In this document: one piece after another, positions 46,938 through 55,779 of the stretch
Numbering within the stretch: the stretch's first letter is position 1
How the letters are laid out: every line of letters starts with the position of its first letter
Assembly: GCF_038433465.1 (NCBI RefSeq)
Contig: NZ_JAESVF010000002.1
Coordinates: 186,001 to 250,000, forward strand
Origin: Galbibacter sp038433465
GTDB taxonomy: Bacteria > Bacteroidota > Bacteroidia > Flavobacteriales > Flavobacteriaceae
Direction of reading: 5' to 3'
DNA length: 64,000 bases
Program-made: the position numbers and the translations under genes
Notes under the pieces: generated by a model
Told to the model about the DNA's origin: nothing
Database searches by the model: none
What the model saw: the letters and a program-made list of their open reading frames with translations, nothing else

Positions 46938-47540
46938 TTATTTTCCAATGGTTATGTTCAGACTAACATCTGTCCATGTTTTGTCTTCATGTAGAATTTT
47001 ACAAGCCTCGTGAATAGAATCAAAGGCTTTATTTGCTGAAAAATCAGCGATCATATCAATTCCTCCCGATAGTAAAATTTCATTTTCTGTAGCAGTATAT
47101 TCAAACGGAATATCTTTTTCAACACCATTCATTTTAATGGCGATGGTAGCTTTTCCGTCATTAAAACTTTTAAAAGTCCCTGTAATTGTTGGTTCTGCCA
47201 ATAATTTAAAATAAAACTCTTTTAGTTTGATGTCTCTTGTAGGATCTCCAGTGTTTACACTTTCCGTAGCAACAGAAAACTTCGCACCTGTAAGTGTTTC
47301 AGTAATATTACCTGTAGCAGTGTTTGTAAGGTCAATTTTATCAAAAGTACCTTTAACACCTACCTTTTTAGGAGTTTTAAACGCTGTAAACTCTAAAGCA
47401 TGGCGTAATGAAGTTTCAACTTTCTCTTCTTTTTTTACTTCAGTTGTAATTTCTTCTTGTGTAGTTTTTTCTTCTTTTTTCTTACAACTAACTGTAAATA
47501 TTAATGTTAAAGCTACGAATGTGAAAGCTATCTTTTTCAT
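46938..47540 (-). CDS. YceI-family lipoprotein
   Basis: The 200-residue lipoprotein has its cysteine at residue 19 (FTVSC). A Lys/Glu-rich linker follows, then a lipocalin-like YceI domain (about 45-200) with the FTAFKTPKKVGVKGTF opening and matched beta strands. YceI proteins bind isoprenoid lipids or quinones, and some respond to stress. Cotranscription with sodC suggests an envelope redox-stress operon. The start codon ATG and signal are clear. Confidence 0.9.
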   Translation of the reverse strand: MKKIAFTFVALTLIFTVSCKKKEEKTTQEEITTEVKKEEKVETSLRHALEFTAFKTPKKVGVKGTFDKIDLTNTATGNITETLTGAKFSVATESVNTGDPTRDIKLKEFYFKLLAEPTITGTFKSFNDGKATIAIKMNGVEKDIPFEYTATENEILLSGGIDMIADFSANKAFDSIHEACKILHEDKTWTDVSLNITIGK

Positions 47541-47845
47541 GTGAATTTATTTTTTAAGTTAAATCTAAATTAAGAAGATATCAGTCAACTCCAAAATATT
47601 CGGCTGTAATTAACGAAGTTTTCACGTATCAAAATTGTTGAATGGTTCTACGTAAGTGTTTTATTTGTTTCTTTTTCTTCTGACTTTCTGATGAATACAC
47701 TTACAGAATGTTTGGTTTCTGATAAGAGCACTTGTTTTTTTAACATTTTTTAAGAAATAATTCGGTAAACTGTTTTAAAATGTCGATTAACTGATTATTT
47801 TTGCGACATAAGTCTAAACAATTACTAACCAATTAACTCAAAAGC
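47541..47845. other. Divergent regulatory interval between yceI-sodC and the subtilase gene
   Basis: About 300 bp without a supported gene. A TATTTTTG element (47796-47803) fits the -7 consensus and would serve the subtilase gene at 47846; no TTG is seen at good spacing. No clear promoter for the minus-strand operon was found. Confidence 0.45.
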
Positions 47846-50800
47846 ATGAAAAAAAATTACTTTCTATGCTTCTGTTTACTTACTGTGTTTTTTGCTTCTG
47901 CACAACAAAAACCGGGTAAATGGGAAAACATCAATGCTATTAAAGCAGAGCTCCATGAGCAACAAGTGGAGCGGGCGCAAAGCCTAGAAATCTTAAAGCG
48001 TTATGCACTGCCGTACGCTACACGAAGTACAAAACTTAAAAATGGTAAAGCTGTACAAATTGTTGAAGCCGATACTTTAAATGATGGAACTTCAATTTAT
48101 TTTAAAGGGGTAGAACCAAATGGTGCGCCTACGTATTACCGTACTTATAACTTTGGAGGCGCCAAAACAATTGGTGTTGATAAAGTAAAGTCGGGGGGTG
48201 AAAAAGTAGCTTATACCGGAAAAAACATGCTCATTGGAGAATGGGATGGAGGTACACAAACCCTGCACTACGATATTAAAGATAGATTAATTCCAAATGA
48301 TCCTGAAGCAGGATATTCGCAACACGCTACACACGTTGCAGGTACAATTATCGGAGATGGTAAAATAAGTAAAACGCTTGGTTTTATCGAAAATGTAGAA
48401 GGTATGGCTCCAGATGCTAAACTAACTACGTATTATTGGGATAATGATGCCTTGGAAATGATTGAAGAAGTTGAAAAAAACAATTTATTGGTTTCTAATC
48501 ATTCCTACGGATATATCGCTGGTGTTGCTGATGTTGGTTTAGGAAAACCTTACTTTTTAGGGTACGATGAGGACAATGAAGATTATCACTTCGGATATTA
48601 TAGTGAAACTGATGCACTTCGTGATGCAATTGTGTATAATTACCCAGATTATTTACCAGTTTGGGCAGCAGGAAACGAAGGTACACAAGCAGGTTTACCA
48701 GCTGGAACCGAGCACTATGTTTGGAACGGAACAGAACTTGTAATTTCTACAAAAGAAAGAGTTTCTCCATGTGGCGATGGTTACGATTGTATTCCTTACG
48801 GAAACATAGGTAAAAACATTTTAACCGTTGGAGCCATTGCAAAAAATAGCTATGGAGCAGCTGCCGACACTTACAAAGTAACTGCTTTTAGTTCGAAAGG
48901 ACCTACCGATGATGGTCGGATTAAACCAGATGTGGTAGCGCCTGGAGAATCGATTATGTCGACTCAACATTTAGATGATTACAAAGCTTTAAACGGAACT
49001 TCCATGGCAACGCCAATGGTAACAGGAAGTATAGCACTTATTCAAGAAAGTGCAAAAAAAGAGCTTAGAAAAACTCTAAAAGCGTCTACTATTAAAGCGC
49101 TTATTATCAATACTGCAAACGAAGCTGGAAATATTGGTCCAGATTACCATTTTGGTTGGGGAGTTGTAGATACATACAAGGCTGTAAAAGCTGTTGAAAC
49201 TAATAGAAAGCAAACTCTTATTGAAGAAACAACTTTAAATAATGGTGGTACAAAAACTTTTTATGTACAAGCTTCTGGAAACGAGCCTTTAAAGTTAACA
49301 ATGGCTTGGACAGATGTTCCTGGAGCTTATGCAGAGGTACCAAAACTTAACGATCGTACCAAAATGTTGGTAAACGATTTGGATATCAAAATTTACGACG
49401 AAGAAAACAATGAGTATTTACCATGGGTTTTAGATTTTGAAAAACCAAATTTACCTGCTACAAAAGGGAATAATGATATCGATAACGTAGAGCAAATAGT
49501 TATAGATACTCCAAAAAAGAACGGACGTTACAAGGTTGTAGTTTCGCATAAAGGCGAACTTTACTACGGAGGTCAAAACTTTAGTTTGGTGTATAGCGGA
49601 CTAAAAGGAAAAGAAAAAACAGATGTAGGGATTAAAAGTGTTGAGCGAAAAAACAACAACCGTTCGTTTAACAATCCTGGGGTGTTTTTAAATCTTGAAG
49701 GAAGTGAAGCACTAGAAAAAGTTGCTGTAACGTATAAGTTGATAAATCAAAACGGAGCCGTTGTATTTCAGAATACAAAACGAATTGATTTTATTCCTTC
49801 AGAAAAAGAAGAGTTCTTTTTGAAATTTGCAAAGAAAGACGGAAGTCCTGTGCTTGCTTCGGAAGAGTACAAACTTGAGGTAGAAATTTCACATTCAGAA
49901 GATAAAGAAGAGCGCAACAACGAGTATGTTGGTCGTTATTTGTATTATGTTGAAAGTGTGCTTACGCCAGAAGATATTTACACACAAAGTTTTGATGGCT
50001 TAAATACGCAATATTTTAACCAAGGAGCAAAATTATCAAGTCAATTAAGCTTTGGTTGGAATGGAGTTGGAGATGCATTCTACACGCGTACTTCGAGAGG
50101 AGCAGGTAGTTTTAAAGGATTGGCTATTTATTTAGCATCTTTAGAAAGTGGTATTCAAACAGTTCCTTTTGTTTTAAAAGAAGCCGAAACCTACACGTTA
50201 AATTACTGGTTGCAATCGGGTACAAAAGATGTTTTGTTACCAGAATCATTTACAGTAGTTGTGAGAAATGCTGTTAATGACAAAGACAAAGAAACAATTA
50301 CACTACAGGCAACCGAAACCACAGACGGGAAATGGACATTGTATCAAGCGAGTTATACACATACCGATATTCCTTTTGTAAAGTTCGAACTTCAAAATGC
50401 ATTAGACAATATCGTAGTGGTAGACGATTTTACCATCGCGTTTAAAGACTCTGAAGCTCTAATTGTTGAGGTGGAATATTATTATCATAACGATTTGGTT
50501 GGCGAGTATGTTATTGAAGAAGAAGTAACAACTTCTACCTTTAATACTTACGTGCCTTTAGTTTACAATGCTAATTATGTGGAGGTAGCTCCAGAAGAAT
50601 TAGATGCTTTCTCTTATGAATGGAAGGTTACTGGTATGGGATATGAATTTGTAAAAGAGACCGACAAAAATACCCAAAGACCTAAAATTAGAGTAACTGA
50701 AGATAGAGGAGAAGTAGGGATTAATGTTACCGTAAATGGTAAATACAGTTCTGGAATCAAAGCAAATATTTTGGTAAAACCTCCAAGAGTGGAATATATT

Positions 50801-52456
50801 TTTAATCATATGTTAGACTATATCGGAGGGAGATGGCTTCTATATGGATCGCATAGTAGTGTTGAGCGAACTGAAATCCAGAAGATTACTGGGTTTAAAA
50901 ATAATTACTTCGGAGTTTCTGCAAATACGATGATTAGTTATCCGCAGCAAACTAGACCTCGCGCCGACGATGGGTTAATGTATAAAACAGATTTCTATAC
51001 AGAGAATGATGCTTCGGTTGATATTATTGCTGAAAACACCTATGCAGAGCGTAGAATTTATAAAGAACCAGGAGTGTATCATTACATGGCAAATACCATA
51101 GATGTAGCTACACAAGGAAAAGCATTTAACCAAACGGATACTTTAGTAATTCATACAATTAAAGATCAATTCCAACCAATTAATAGTTTGGTATTTGCAG
51201 ACCAGAAGAAAGAAGATAAAAAATCTAATTCATATACTCTACAGTGGAACAACCCAGAGTTGTATTATATGGAGACGATGACTTTTGATGCAAATACAGA
51301 AAATTTAATTGAAATCGCTCAATTTGAAGGGCAATCAAAACTTAATTGGCGCGTGCATAATGTAACACCTATTTTGGCTGTTAATGGAACTTATTCAATG
51401 GTTTCTGAATCTATCGATGAAGAAACAATGGTTCACGAAGACATCGATAATTGGTTTTACCTTAAAAATGCCAACAAAGCCAAGTTTAAATATTTCTCTT
51501 TTATGGCGTCGATGGGAGTAGATTATCCAGAAGATGAATACGAAGTATATTTATTGGATAAAAATTTAGCTTCAAATCCAGATGCGCCAACAATTAACGA
51601 CTTTTTGAGTAATGGGGTTTTAGTGGCAACAGAAGCGTTGAGTGAACTTGACGAAGAAATTCCGCATGTAAATTATACGGTTGAAAAAGTTGTTGATTTG
51701 GAAGCAGTTCAACTAAAAAATAAAGAAGTATATATCGCTTTCAGACATAATACAAGAGCTTCTAAAAAAGGGTCTTTCTTATCGATAGATTTATTACGTT
51801 TTCATAATGTATTAGATAGTGAAATAGGTATTAGTCTTGTAGATTTAAATGTTTATGCAAGTTTTGATATTGCAGGAAAAGCTGATTTAGGTTGGTATGG
51901 TTTAAATCCACATGTGTATCCAATTAAAGGTTATGAAATAGCGCAGTATAATACAGATGGAGAGCGTAAAGTTCTTCAGTTTATCGAAGATGCTAATATT
52001 GATAGTCTGGTAATCGATAAAGCCGATTTAGATGAAGACGCTTCAGAATTAGGGGTAACCTTACAATACGATTTGTCTAACAAAAATCTAGAAGCAAAAT
52101 ACAATCAGCATTTAGATACACCAGAATTTGAAGAGCTAACGGTAGCAATTCCTTCGGAAGAAGAACCAGAAGTTTTAAATCCATTTGACAAAGAAAATTC
52201 AGTATTTATCTATCCAGTTCCAATTAACTACGGAAAATTTAAAGCCAAAGTTGATGGGCCATTTGTTGGAGATGTTACCTATTCAGTATATTCAGTTTAT
52301 GGTGCCGAGGTAGCTTCTGGAACTTTCAGAAAATCATCTGAAGGGGCGCATGTAGAAAGCATAAATGTATCGCAAATTAAATATGGAATTTATATCGTGA
52401 AGTTTAAAGTTGGCAAAGAAATCTTCATTCGTAAATTCATTAAGCTTAATAAATAA
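47846..52456 (+). CDS. Large S8 subtilisin-like protease with T9SS type A sorting domain
   Basis: The 1536-residue protein has a signal peptide ending near ASAQ. The S8 domain spans about 120-460: Asp134 in IGEWDGG, His160 in QHATHVAG, oxyanion Asn in WAAGNEG and Ser386 in NGTSMATP. Residues 470-580 look like the P-domain or Ig sandwich that often follows. Residues 590-1440 are several beta-sandwich modules with no motif I can name. The last ~80 residues are a type A T9SS sorting domain (VFIYPVPINYG..., then KYGIYIVKFK and FIRKFIKLNK). It is predicted to be secreted and possibly surface-attached. The catalytic triad is complete. Confidence 0.95.
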   Translation: MKKNYFLCFCLLTVFFASAQQKPGKWENINAIKAELHEQQVERAQSLEILKRYALPYATRSTKLKNGKAVQIVEADTLNDGTSIYFKGVEPNGAPTYYRTYNFGGAKTIGVDKVKSGGEKVAYTGKNMLIGEWDGGTQTLHYDIKDRLIPNDPEAGYSQHATHVAGTIIGDGKISKTLGFIENVEGMAPDAKLTTYYWDNDALEMIEEVEKNNLLVSNHSYGYIAGVADVGLGKPYFLGYDEDNEDYHFGYYSETDALRDAIVYNYPDYLPVWAAGNEGTQAGLPAGTEHYVWNGTELVISTKERVSPCGDGYDCIPYGNIGKNILTVGAIAKNSYGAAADTYKVTAFSSKGPTDDGRIKPDVVAPGESIMSTQHLDDYKALNGTSMATPMVTGSIALIQESAKKELRKTLKASTIKALIINTANEAGNIGPDYHFGWGVVDTYKAVKAVETNRKQTLIEETTLNNGGTKTFYVQASGNEPLKLTMAWTDVPGAYAEVPKLNDRTKMLVNDLDIKIYDEENNEYLPWVLDFEKPNLPATKGNNDIDNVEQIVIDTPKKNGRYKVVVSHKGELYYGGQNFSLVYSGLKGKEKTDVGIKSVERKNNNRSFNNPGVFLNLEGSEALEKVAVTYKLINQNGAVVFQNTKRIDFIPSEKEEFFLKFAKKDGSPVLASEEYKLEVEISHSEDKEERNNEYVGRYLYYVESVLTPEDIYTQSFDGLNTQYFNQGAKLSSQLSFGWNGVGDAFYTRTSRGAGSFKGLAIYLASLESGIQTVPFVLKEAETYTLNYWLQSGTKDVLLPESFTVVVRNAVNDKDKETITLQATETTDGKWTLYQASYTHTDIPFVKFELQNALDNIVVVDDFTIAFKDSEALIVEVEYYYHNDLVGEYVIEEEVTTSTFNTYVPLVYNANYVEVAPEELDAFSYEWKVTGMGYEFVKETDKNTQRPKIRVTEDRGEVGINVTVNGKYSSGIKANILVKPPRVEYIFNHMLDYIGGRWLLYGSHSSVERTEIQKITGFKNNYFGVSANTMISYPQQTRPRADDGLMYKTDFYTENDASVDIIAENTYAERRIYKEPGVYHYMANTIDVATQGKAFNQTDTLVIHTIKDQFQPINSLVFADQKKEDKKSNSYTLQWNNPELYYMETMTFDANTENLIEIAQFEGQSKLNWRVHNVTPILAVNGTYSMVSESIDEETMVHEDIDNWFYLKNANKAKFKYFSFMASMGVDYPEDEYEVYLLDKNLASNPDAPTINDFLSNGVLVATEALSELDEEIPHVNYTVEKVVDLEAVQLKNKEVYIAFRHNTRASKKGSFLSIDLLRFHNVLDSEIGISLVDLNVYASFDIAGKADLGWYGLNPHVYPIKGYEIAQYNTDGERKVLQFIEDANIDSLVIDKADLDEDASELGVTLQYDLSNKNLEAKYNQHLDTPEFEELTVAIPSEEEPEVLNPFDKENSVFIYPVPINYGKFKAKVDGPFVGDVTYSVYSVYGAEVASGTFRKSSEGAHVESINVSQIKYGIYIVKFKVGKEIFIRKFIKLNK

Positions 52457-52479
52457 CCATAACCTAAAGCCAAAACTTA

Positions 52480-52508
52480 AAATGCCCGATGTATGTCGGG
52501 CATTTTTT
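52480..52508. terminator. Terminator after the subtilase gene
   Basis: AAATGCCCGA and TCGGGCATTT form a 10-bp perfect stem followed by a T run. It lies between the subtilase and the convergent DUF2490 gene. Confidence 0.93.
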
Positions 52509-52530
52509 ATTAGTTAAAATAAATATGAAT

Positions 52531-52696
52531 ATCCGTAATGTGTCATACCAAGATTAAAATGTCAGGTCGAGCGTAGTCGAGACCTTATCTAAAGCTGTTA
52601 AGCCAAATATTCTCTCGAATGCGCCTGTCTGCCGACAAAGGCAGGCTCGTGGTGACAGTGTTGTATTATGTCAGATTGCGGACAATCATATAAATA
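52531..52696 (+). repeat. Dispersed repeat family 2, copy 1
   Basis: About 165 bp beginning ATCCGTAATGTG and ending GCGGACAATCATATAA. It contains CAGGTCGAGCGTAGTCGAGACC on the left and CTCTCGAATGCG...CTCG on the right. The same element lies at 57559-57717. A 22-bp extra block sits in the right arm at 52624-52645. It does not encode protein. Confidence 0.8.
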
Positions 52697-52697
52697 A

Positions 52698-53420
52698 TTA
52701 TTTAGCAGTTTTATTTTTTAGTGCTTGCCGTATAAAATCGGTTTTAAAAATAGCGGTCATCGAAACCCTGTCGAAAGCTATATCGCTAAAGGTGTTTTTT
52801 AAGTATCCAACTTGCAAAAGTAAATCGTTGTTTACTTTGTATCGAACCCCACCAAACAATCTATTTTGATTGAATAAATCGGGCTCAAAATTTATCATAA
52901 TTTCGTCGGCCACCACCAAATGCCATCGCTCGGCAATAGGGTAGCTTATTTGTAAATTATATCGAAATCTGTTTAACATTTCGGTGCTTCCCAAGGTGTT
53001 TACCCAACGTTGTTCAAATCTGTAACGGTGTATAAAATCAAACTTTCCAAGGGTATTTCTCAAAATAAATTGCTCGTAAATTCTGTTTTCTGATGATTTT
53101 ACTTGGTCATCATCTTTGCTGTATGAAGAGGTGTCAATATATCCATACCCAAACGAAACCATTGCTTTTGGAGAAAAATGATAATTAACAGCAGTTCGCA
53201 ACAACATTTGATTAAAATTATGAGCAAATTCATAATATCGAAACTGTGCTTCTGTATGTAAGCTAATTTTGTTGGTAATTAAATTTGTTCCATTAATGGC
53301 AAACCAACTTCCCAACTTGTCTCTTCCGCGGTCTTGAGCGTTTATTTGAGTAGAAAAACTAAGTAAAAAGGCTAAAATTAAAACGTATTGATTACTTGAA
53401 ACTTTGCTGAAAAACGTCAT
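52698..53420 (-). CDS. DUF2490 outer-membrane protein
   Basis: The 240-residue protein has a signal peptide ending near NAQ. It then shows DUF2490 features: KLGSWFAINGTNLI, HTEAQFRYYEF and repeated antiparallel beta strands with aromatic girdles (RLFGGVRYKVN). It is likely a small outer-membrane barrel. Function of the family is unknown. It is convergent with the subtilase gene and lies 94 bp downstream of the DAG kinase-like gene on the same strand. Confidence 0.85.
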   Translation of the reverse strand: MTFFSKVSSNQYVLILAFLLSFSTQINAQDRGRDKLGSWFAINGTNLITNKISLHTEAQFRYYEFAHNFNQMLLRTAVNYHFSPKAMVSFGYGYIDTSSYSKDDDQVKSSENRIYEQFILRNTLGKFDFIHRYRFEQRWVNTLGSTEMLNRFRYNLQISYPIAERWHLVVADEIMINFEPDLFNQNRLFGGVRYKVNNDLLLQVGYLKNTFSDIAFDRVSMTAIFKTDFIRQALKNKTAK

Positions 53421-53513
53421 TTTAAAATGGATTCGTTTAAGTGATAGCGGTAAATTTACTAAATATTGTACGTGTAAACCACTTTACAGTTTATGTTTTT
53501 TAAAGAAGCAATT

Positions 53514-54386
53514 CTAATAGATAAAATGAACTTTATTAGTTTCGGTAAACACATCTAACGTTTTTGTTTCAGAAACATACTCTCCATCTACTTGAAACGG
53601 AATGTTTTGTGTGGTTGTGATTGTTGCTTTTTCTGTTGAAATAATCTCTGCAAATTCTTTTTCTAACGGAATTTTATTCAGTACCGTTTCTATAACATGA
53701 CTCAATTGTAATGATTTAAAAATGATGATTTCAAACTTGCCGTCATTCAATTTCCCATCAGGATTTATAACAGCACCGCTACCATATTTTCTTGCATTTG
53801 CAATCCCAATCATCATGGCATTTCCTTCTTTAATTGTTCCGTTGGCAATAATTTTAAAATGAAAAGAATTTTTAAAATCAATCAATGTTGGAATGGTTTG
53901 TAGTGCATACCCAAGTTTTCCGCGAATAGAACCATTGCTGTAATTCTTAACCAAAGCCGCATTCAACCCCATGTCGCTAATGTGTATCGAAATTTCATTG
54001 TTAATATTTATCACATCAATGGGATGCGATTTTTTCTGTAATGAAATTTCAATAGCTTGTTCTAAACTGTTTGGAATATCTAAATCAACCGCCATTCCGT
54101 TTGCACTTCCAACAGGTAAAATTCCGAGTGGAATAGTATTACCTAAAACGGCTTCAACACAAAGTTTTACAGTTCCGTCTCCGCCAGCAATCAATATTTT
54201 TTTAAGCTTTTTTTCTGAAATAATTTTCCGAATAGCTCGAATGTCGTCTTTTCCTGTTGTTTGGTAAACAATGAGATTTCGGTCGGCTTTTTCAACCGAA
54301 GCTTCTACTTTTTTAATTACAGTTTTTTTATCAATATCTCCAGAAATAGGATTGACTACCAGTAAAATTTGTTGCTTTTCATTCAT
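53514..54386 (-). CDS. Diacylglycerol kinase-family lipid kinase
   Basis: The 290-residue soluble protein has the catalytic motif AGGDGT (GGDGT at 68-72), an N-terminal VNPISG and GILPVGSANGMA. This is the DgkB/YegS fold, which phosphorylates a lipid such as diacylglycerol to phosphatidate at the inner membrane. No membrane helix is present. It is divergent from the App1-type phosphatase gene, and only about 80 bp separate the two starts. Confidence 0.9.
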   Translation of the reverse strand: MNEKQQILLVVNPISGDIDKKTVIKKVEASVEKADRNLIVYQTTGKDDIRAIRKIISEKKLKKILIAGGDGTVKLCVEAVLGNTIPLGILPVGSANGMAVDLDIPNSLEQAIEISLQKKSHPIDVININNEISIHISDMGLNAALVKNYSNGSIRGKLGYALQTIPTLIDFKNSFHFKIIANGTIKEGNAMMIGIANARKYGSGAVINPDGKLNDGKFEIIIFKSLQLSHVIETVLNKIPLEKEFAEIISTEKATITTTQNIPFQVDGEYVSETKTLDVFTETNKVHFIY

Positions 54387-54469
54387 TTAGTAAAACATTT
54401 CAACTAATAAATCTTTTAAATCTTTGTTGTGTAGTAGGGAGCGATTTGTTTCAGAATAAAACGTTCATG

Positions 54470-55495
54470 CCTTTGACTAATTTACGCAAAATATGTAACT
54501 TCAATCTTAAAGAAACTGTAAATAATACTATGGATTTTGATATTTCGCTTTATCGAGGATACGCCAACGAAAAACAGATTATTTTATTCGGTCATGTTTT
54601 TAAATCGGTTGCTCCAGATTATTTATTTACAGACAAAAAAGCCTTGAAACACGCCAGGGGGGTGTACGAAATGTTTACCATAAAAACGCTTGCCAATGCG
54701 CGTGTAAAAGTTAAGTTTCAAGGAGAAGAAATAACAACTCGTACCGTAAGCGATGGTTATTTTAGAGTTTGTATTCCTGTTGAAAATATTGAGCCAGGAT
54801 GGCATTCGTATACGGTTGAAGCGTCATACAATAGTTTTGTACGCACAGAGCAAAGCGAATTTTTAAAACCCTATCCAGGGAAAATTGGAGTAATCTCAGA
54901 TATCGATGATACTTTTTTAATATCGCACACCAATAATTTGCTACTGAAACTTTATGTTTTATTGACAAAAAATGTAAACAAAAGAAAAATTTATGCTGAT
55001 GTTGCGCATCACTACAGTTTGTTGAGCAAGGCTGGGAGGGAAGATAAAATGGAAGCGAATACTTTTTTTTACGTGTCGAGTAGTGAGTGGAATTTGTACA
55101 GTTTTATTTTGAATTTTACCGAATTGCACAAACTTCCGAAAGCTGTTTTTAAACTGAAAAAAATAAAGCAAGGCCTAACCGATTTTTTGTTTTCTGGTAG
55201 AGGAAACCACAACCATAAGTTTAATAAAATAAAAGATATTCTAGAGTTTTACCCGCAAATGCAGTTTGTTTTAATGGGCGACGATTCGCAGAAAGACCCA
55301 TTTTTATACGCTAAAATTGTAAAGTATTTCCCTAAAAGTGTTGTGGCAGTTTATATCAGACAAACAAAATCCAAAAAAAATAGCAAGACGCTTGCTAACC
55401 TTCAAGAAATTGAAGCATTTGCAATTCCGACTTGCTATTTTGAACACAGTTCTAAAGCTATAGAACATTCAAAAAAAATAGGATTACTTACATAA
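54470..55495 (+). CDS. App1-type (DUF2183) phosphatidate phosphatase-like protein
   Basis: This 341-residue protein has an N-terminal region of about 120 residues with an Ig-like look (VKVKFQGEEITTRTVSDGYF) and then the DUF2183 HAD-type catalytic domain with VISDIDDTFL (DIDDT at 144-148) and FVLMGDDSQKDP. App1 homologues dephosphorylate phosphatidate to diacylglycerol. I chose ATG at 54470 over an upstream in-frame TTG; a second ATG about 60 bases further in is possible. Only the C-terminal two thirds are firmly assigned. It faces the DAG kinase-like gene. Confidence 0.85.
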   Translation, partial: PLTNLRKICNFNLKETVNNTMDFDISLYRGYANEKQIILFGHVFKSVAPDYLFTDKKALKHARGVYEMFTIKTLANARVKVKFQGEEITTRTVSDGYFRVCIPVENIEPGWHSYTVEASYNSFVRTEQSEFLKPYPGKIGVISDIDDTFLISHTNNLLLKLYVLLTKNVNKRKIYADVAHHYSLLSKAGREDKMEANTFFYVSSSEWNLYSFILNFTELHKLPKAVFKLKKIKQGLTDFLFSGRGNHNHKFNKIKDILEFYPQMQFVLMGDDSQKDPFLYAKIVKYFPKSVVAVYIRQTKSKKNSKTLANLQEIEAFAIPTCYFEHSSKAIEHSKKIGLLT

Positions 55496-55543
55496 TGTGA
55501 GTTTGCTATACGCATAATGAATGTGTATCAAATTGACCTATTT

Positions 55544-55698
55544 AAAAAGTATTGAAAATCAAGGAAGCAGTGTGTGCTGATAGATAAAAAGCTGTTTGAG
55601 CATAGCGAGTTCTTTTTATCTGTGGTTGGTGTTTCCGTAGATTTTCTCATACTTTTTTAATCAGTCTTGACTTTTTTGTTTCGTTTTTGTGTCAAGAC
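55544..55698. repeat. Long inverted-repeat element (intergenic)
   Basis: AAAAAGTATTGAAAATC (55544-55560) is the near inverse of GATTTTCTCATACTTTTTT (from 55640). Between them GATAAAAAG and CTTTTTATC (about 55582-55620) form an inner hairpin. Downstream, GTCTTGAC (55664-55671) pairs with GTCAAGAC (55691-55698). The nested stems suggest a MITE or REP-like element rather than a gene. It separates the convergent App1 and M1 peptidase genes and may terminate both. Confidence 0.65.
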
Positions 55699-55779
55699 AA
55701 AAATGAAAGAACTATTAAGTAGTTAATATGTAAATAAGTTAAAAAATACCTCTTTACTGATATTTATATCGAACTGAAG

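Noticed and set aside
55664..55698. Small RNA gene in the 55.5-55.8 kb gap
   Set aside because: The nested inverted repeats resemble a dispersed element and there is no convincing promoter with a matched terminator.
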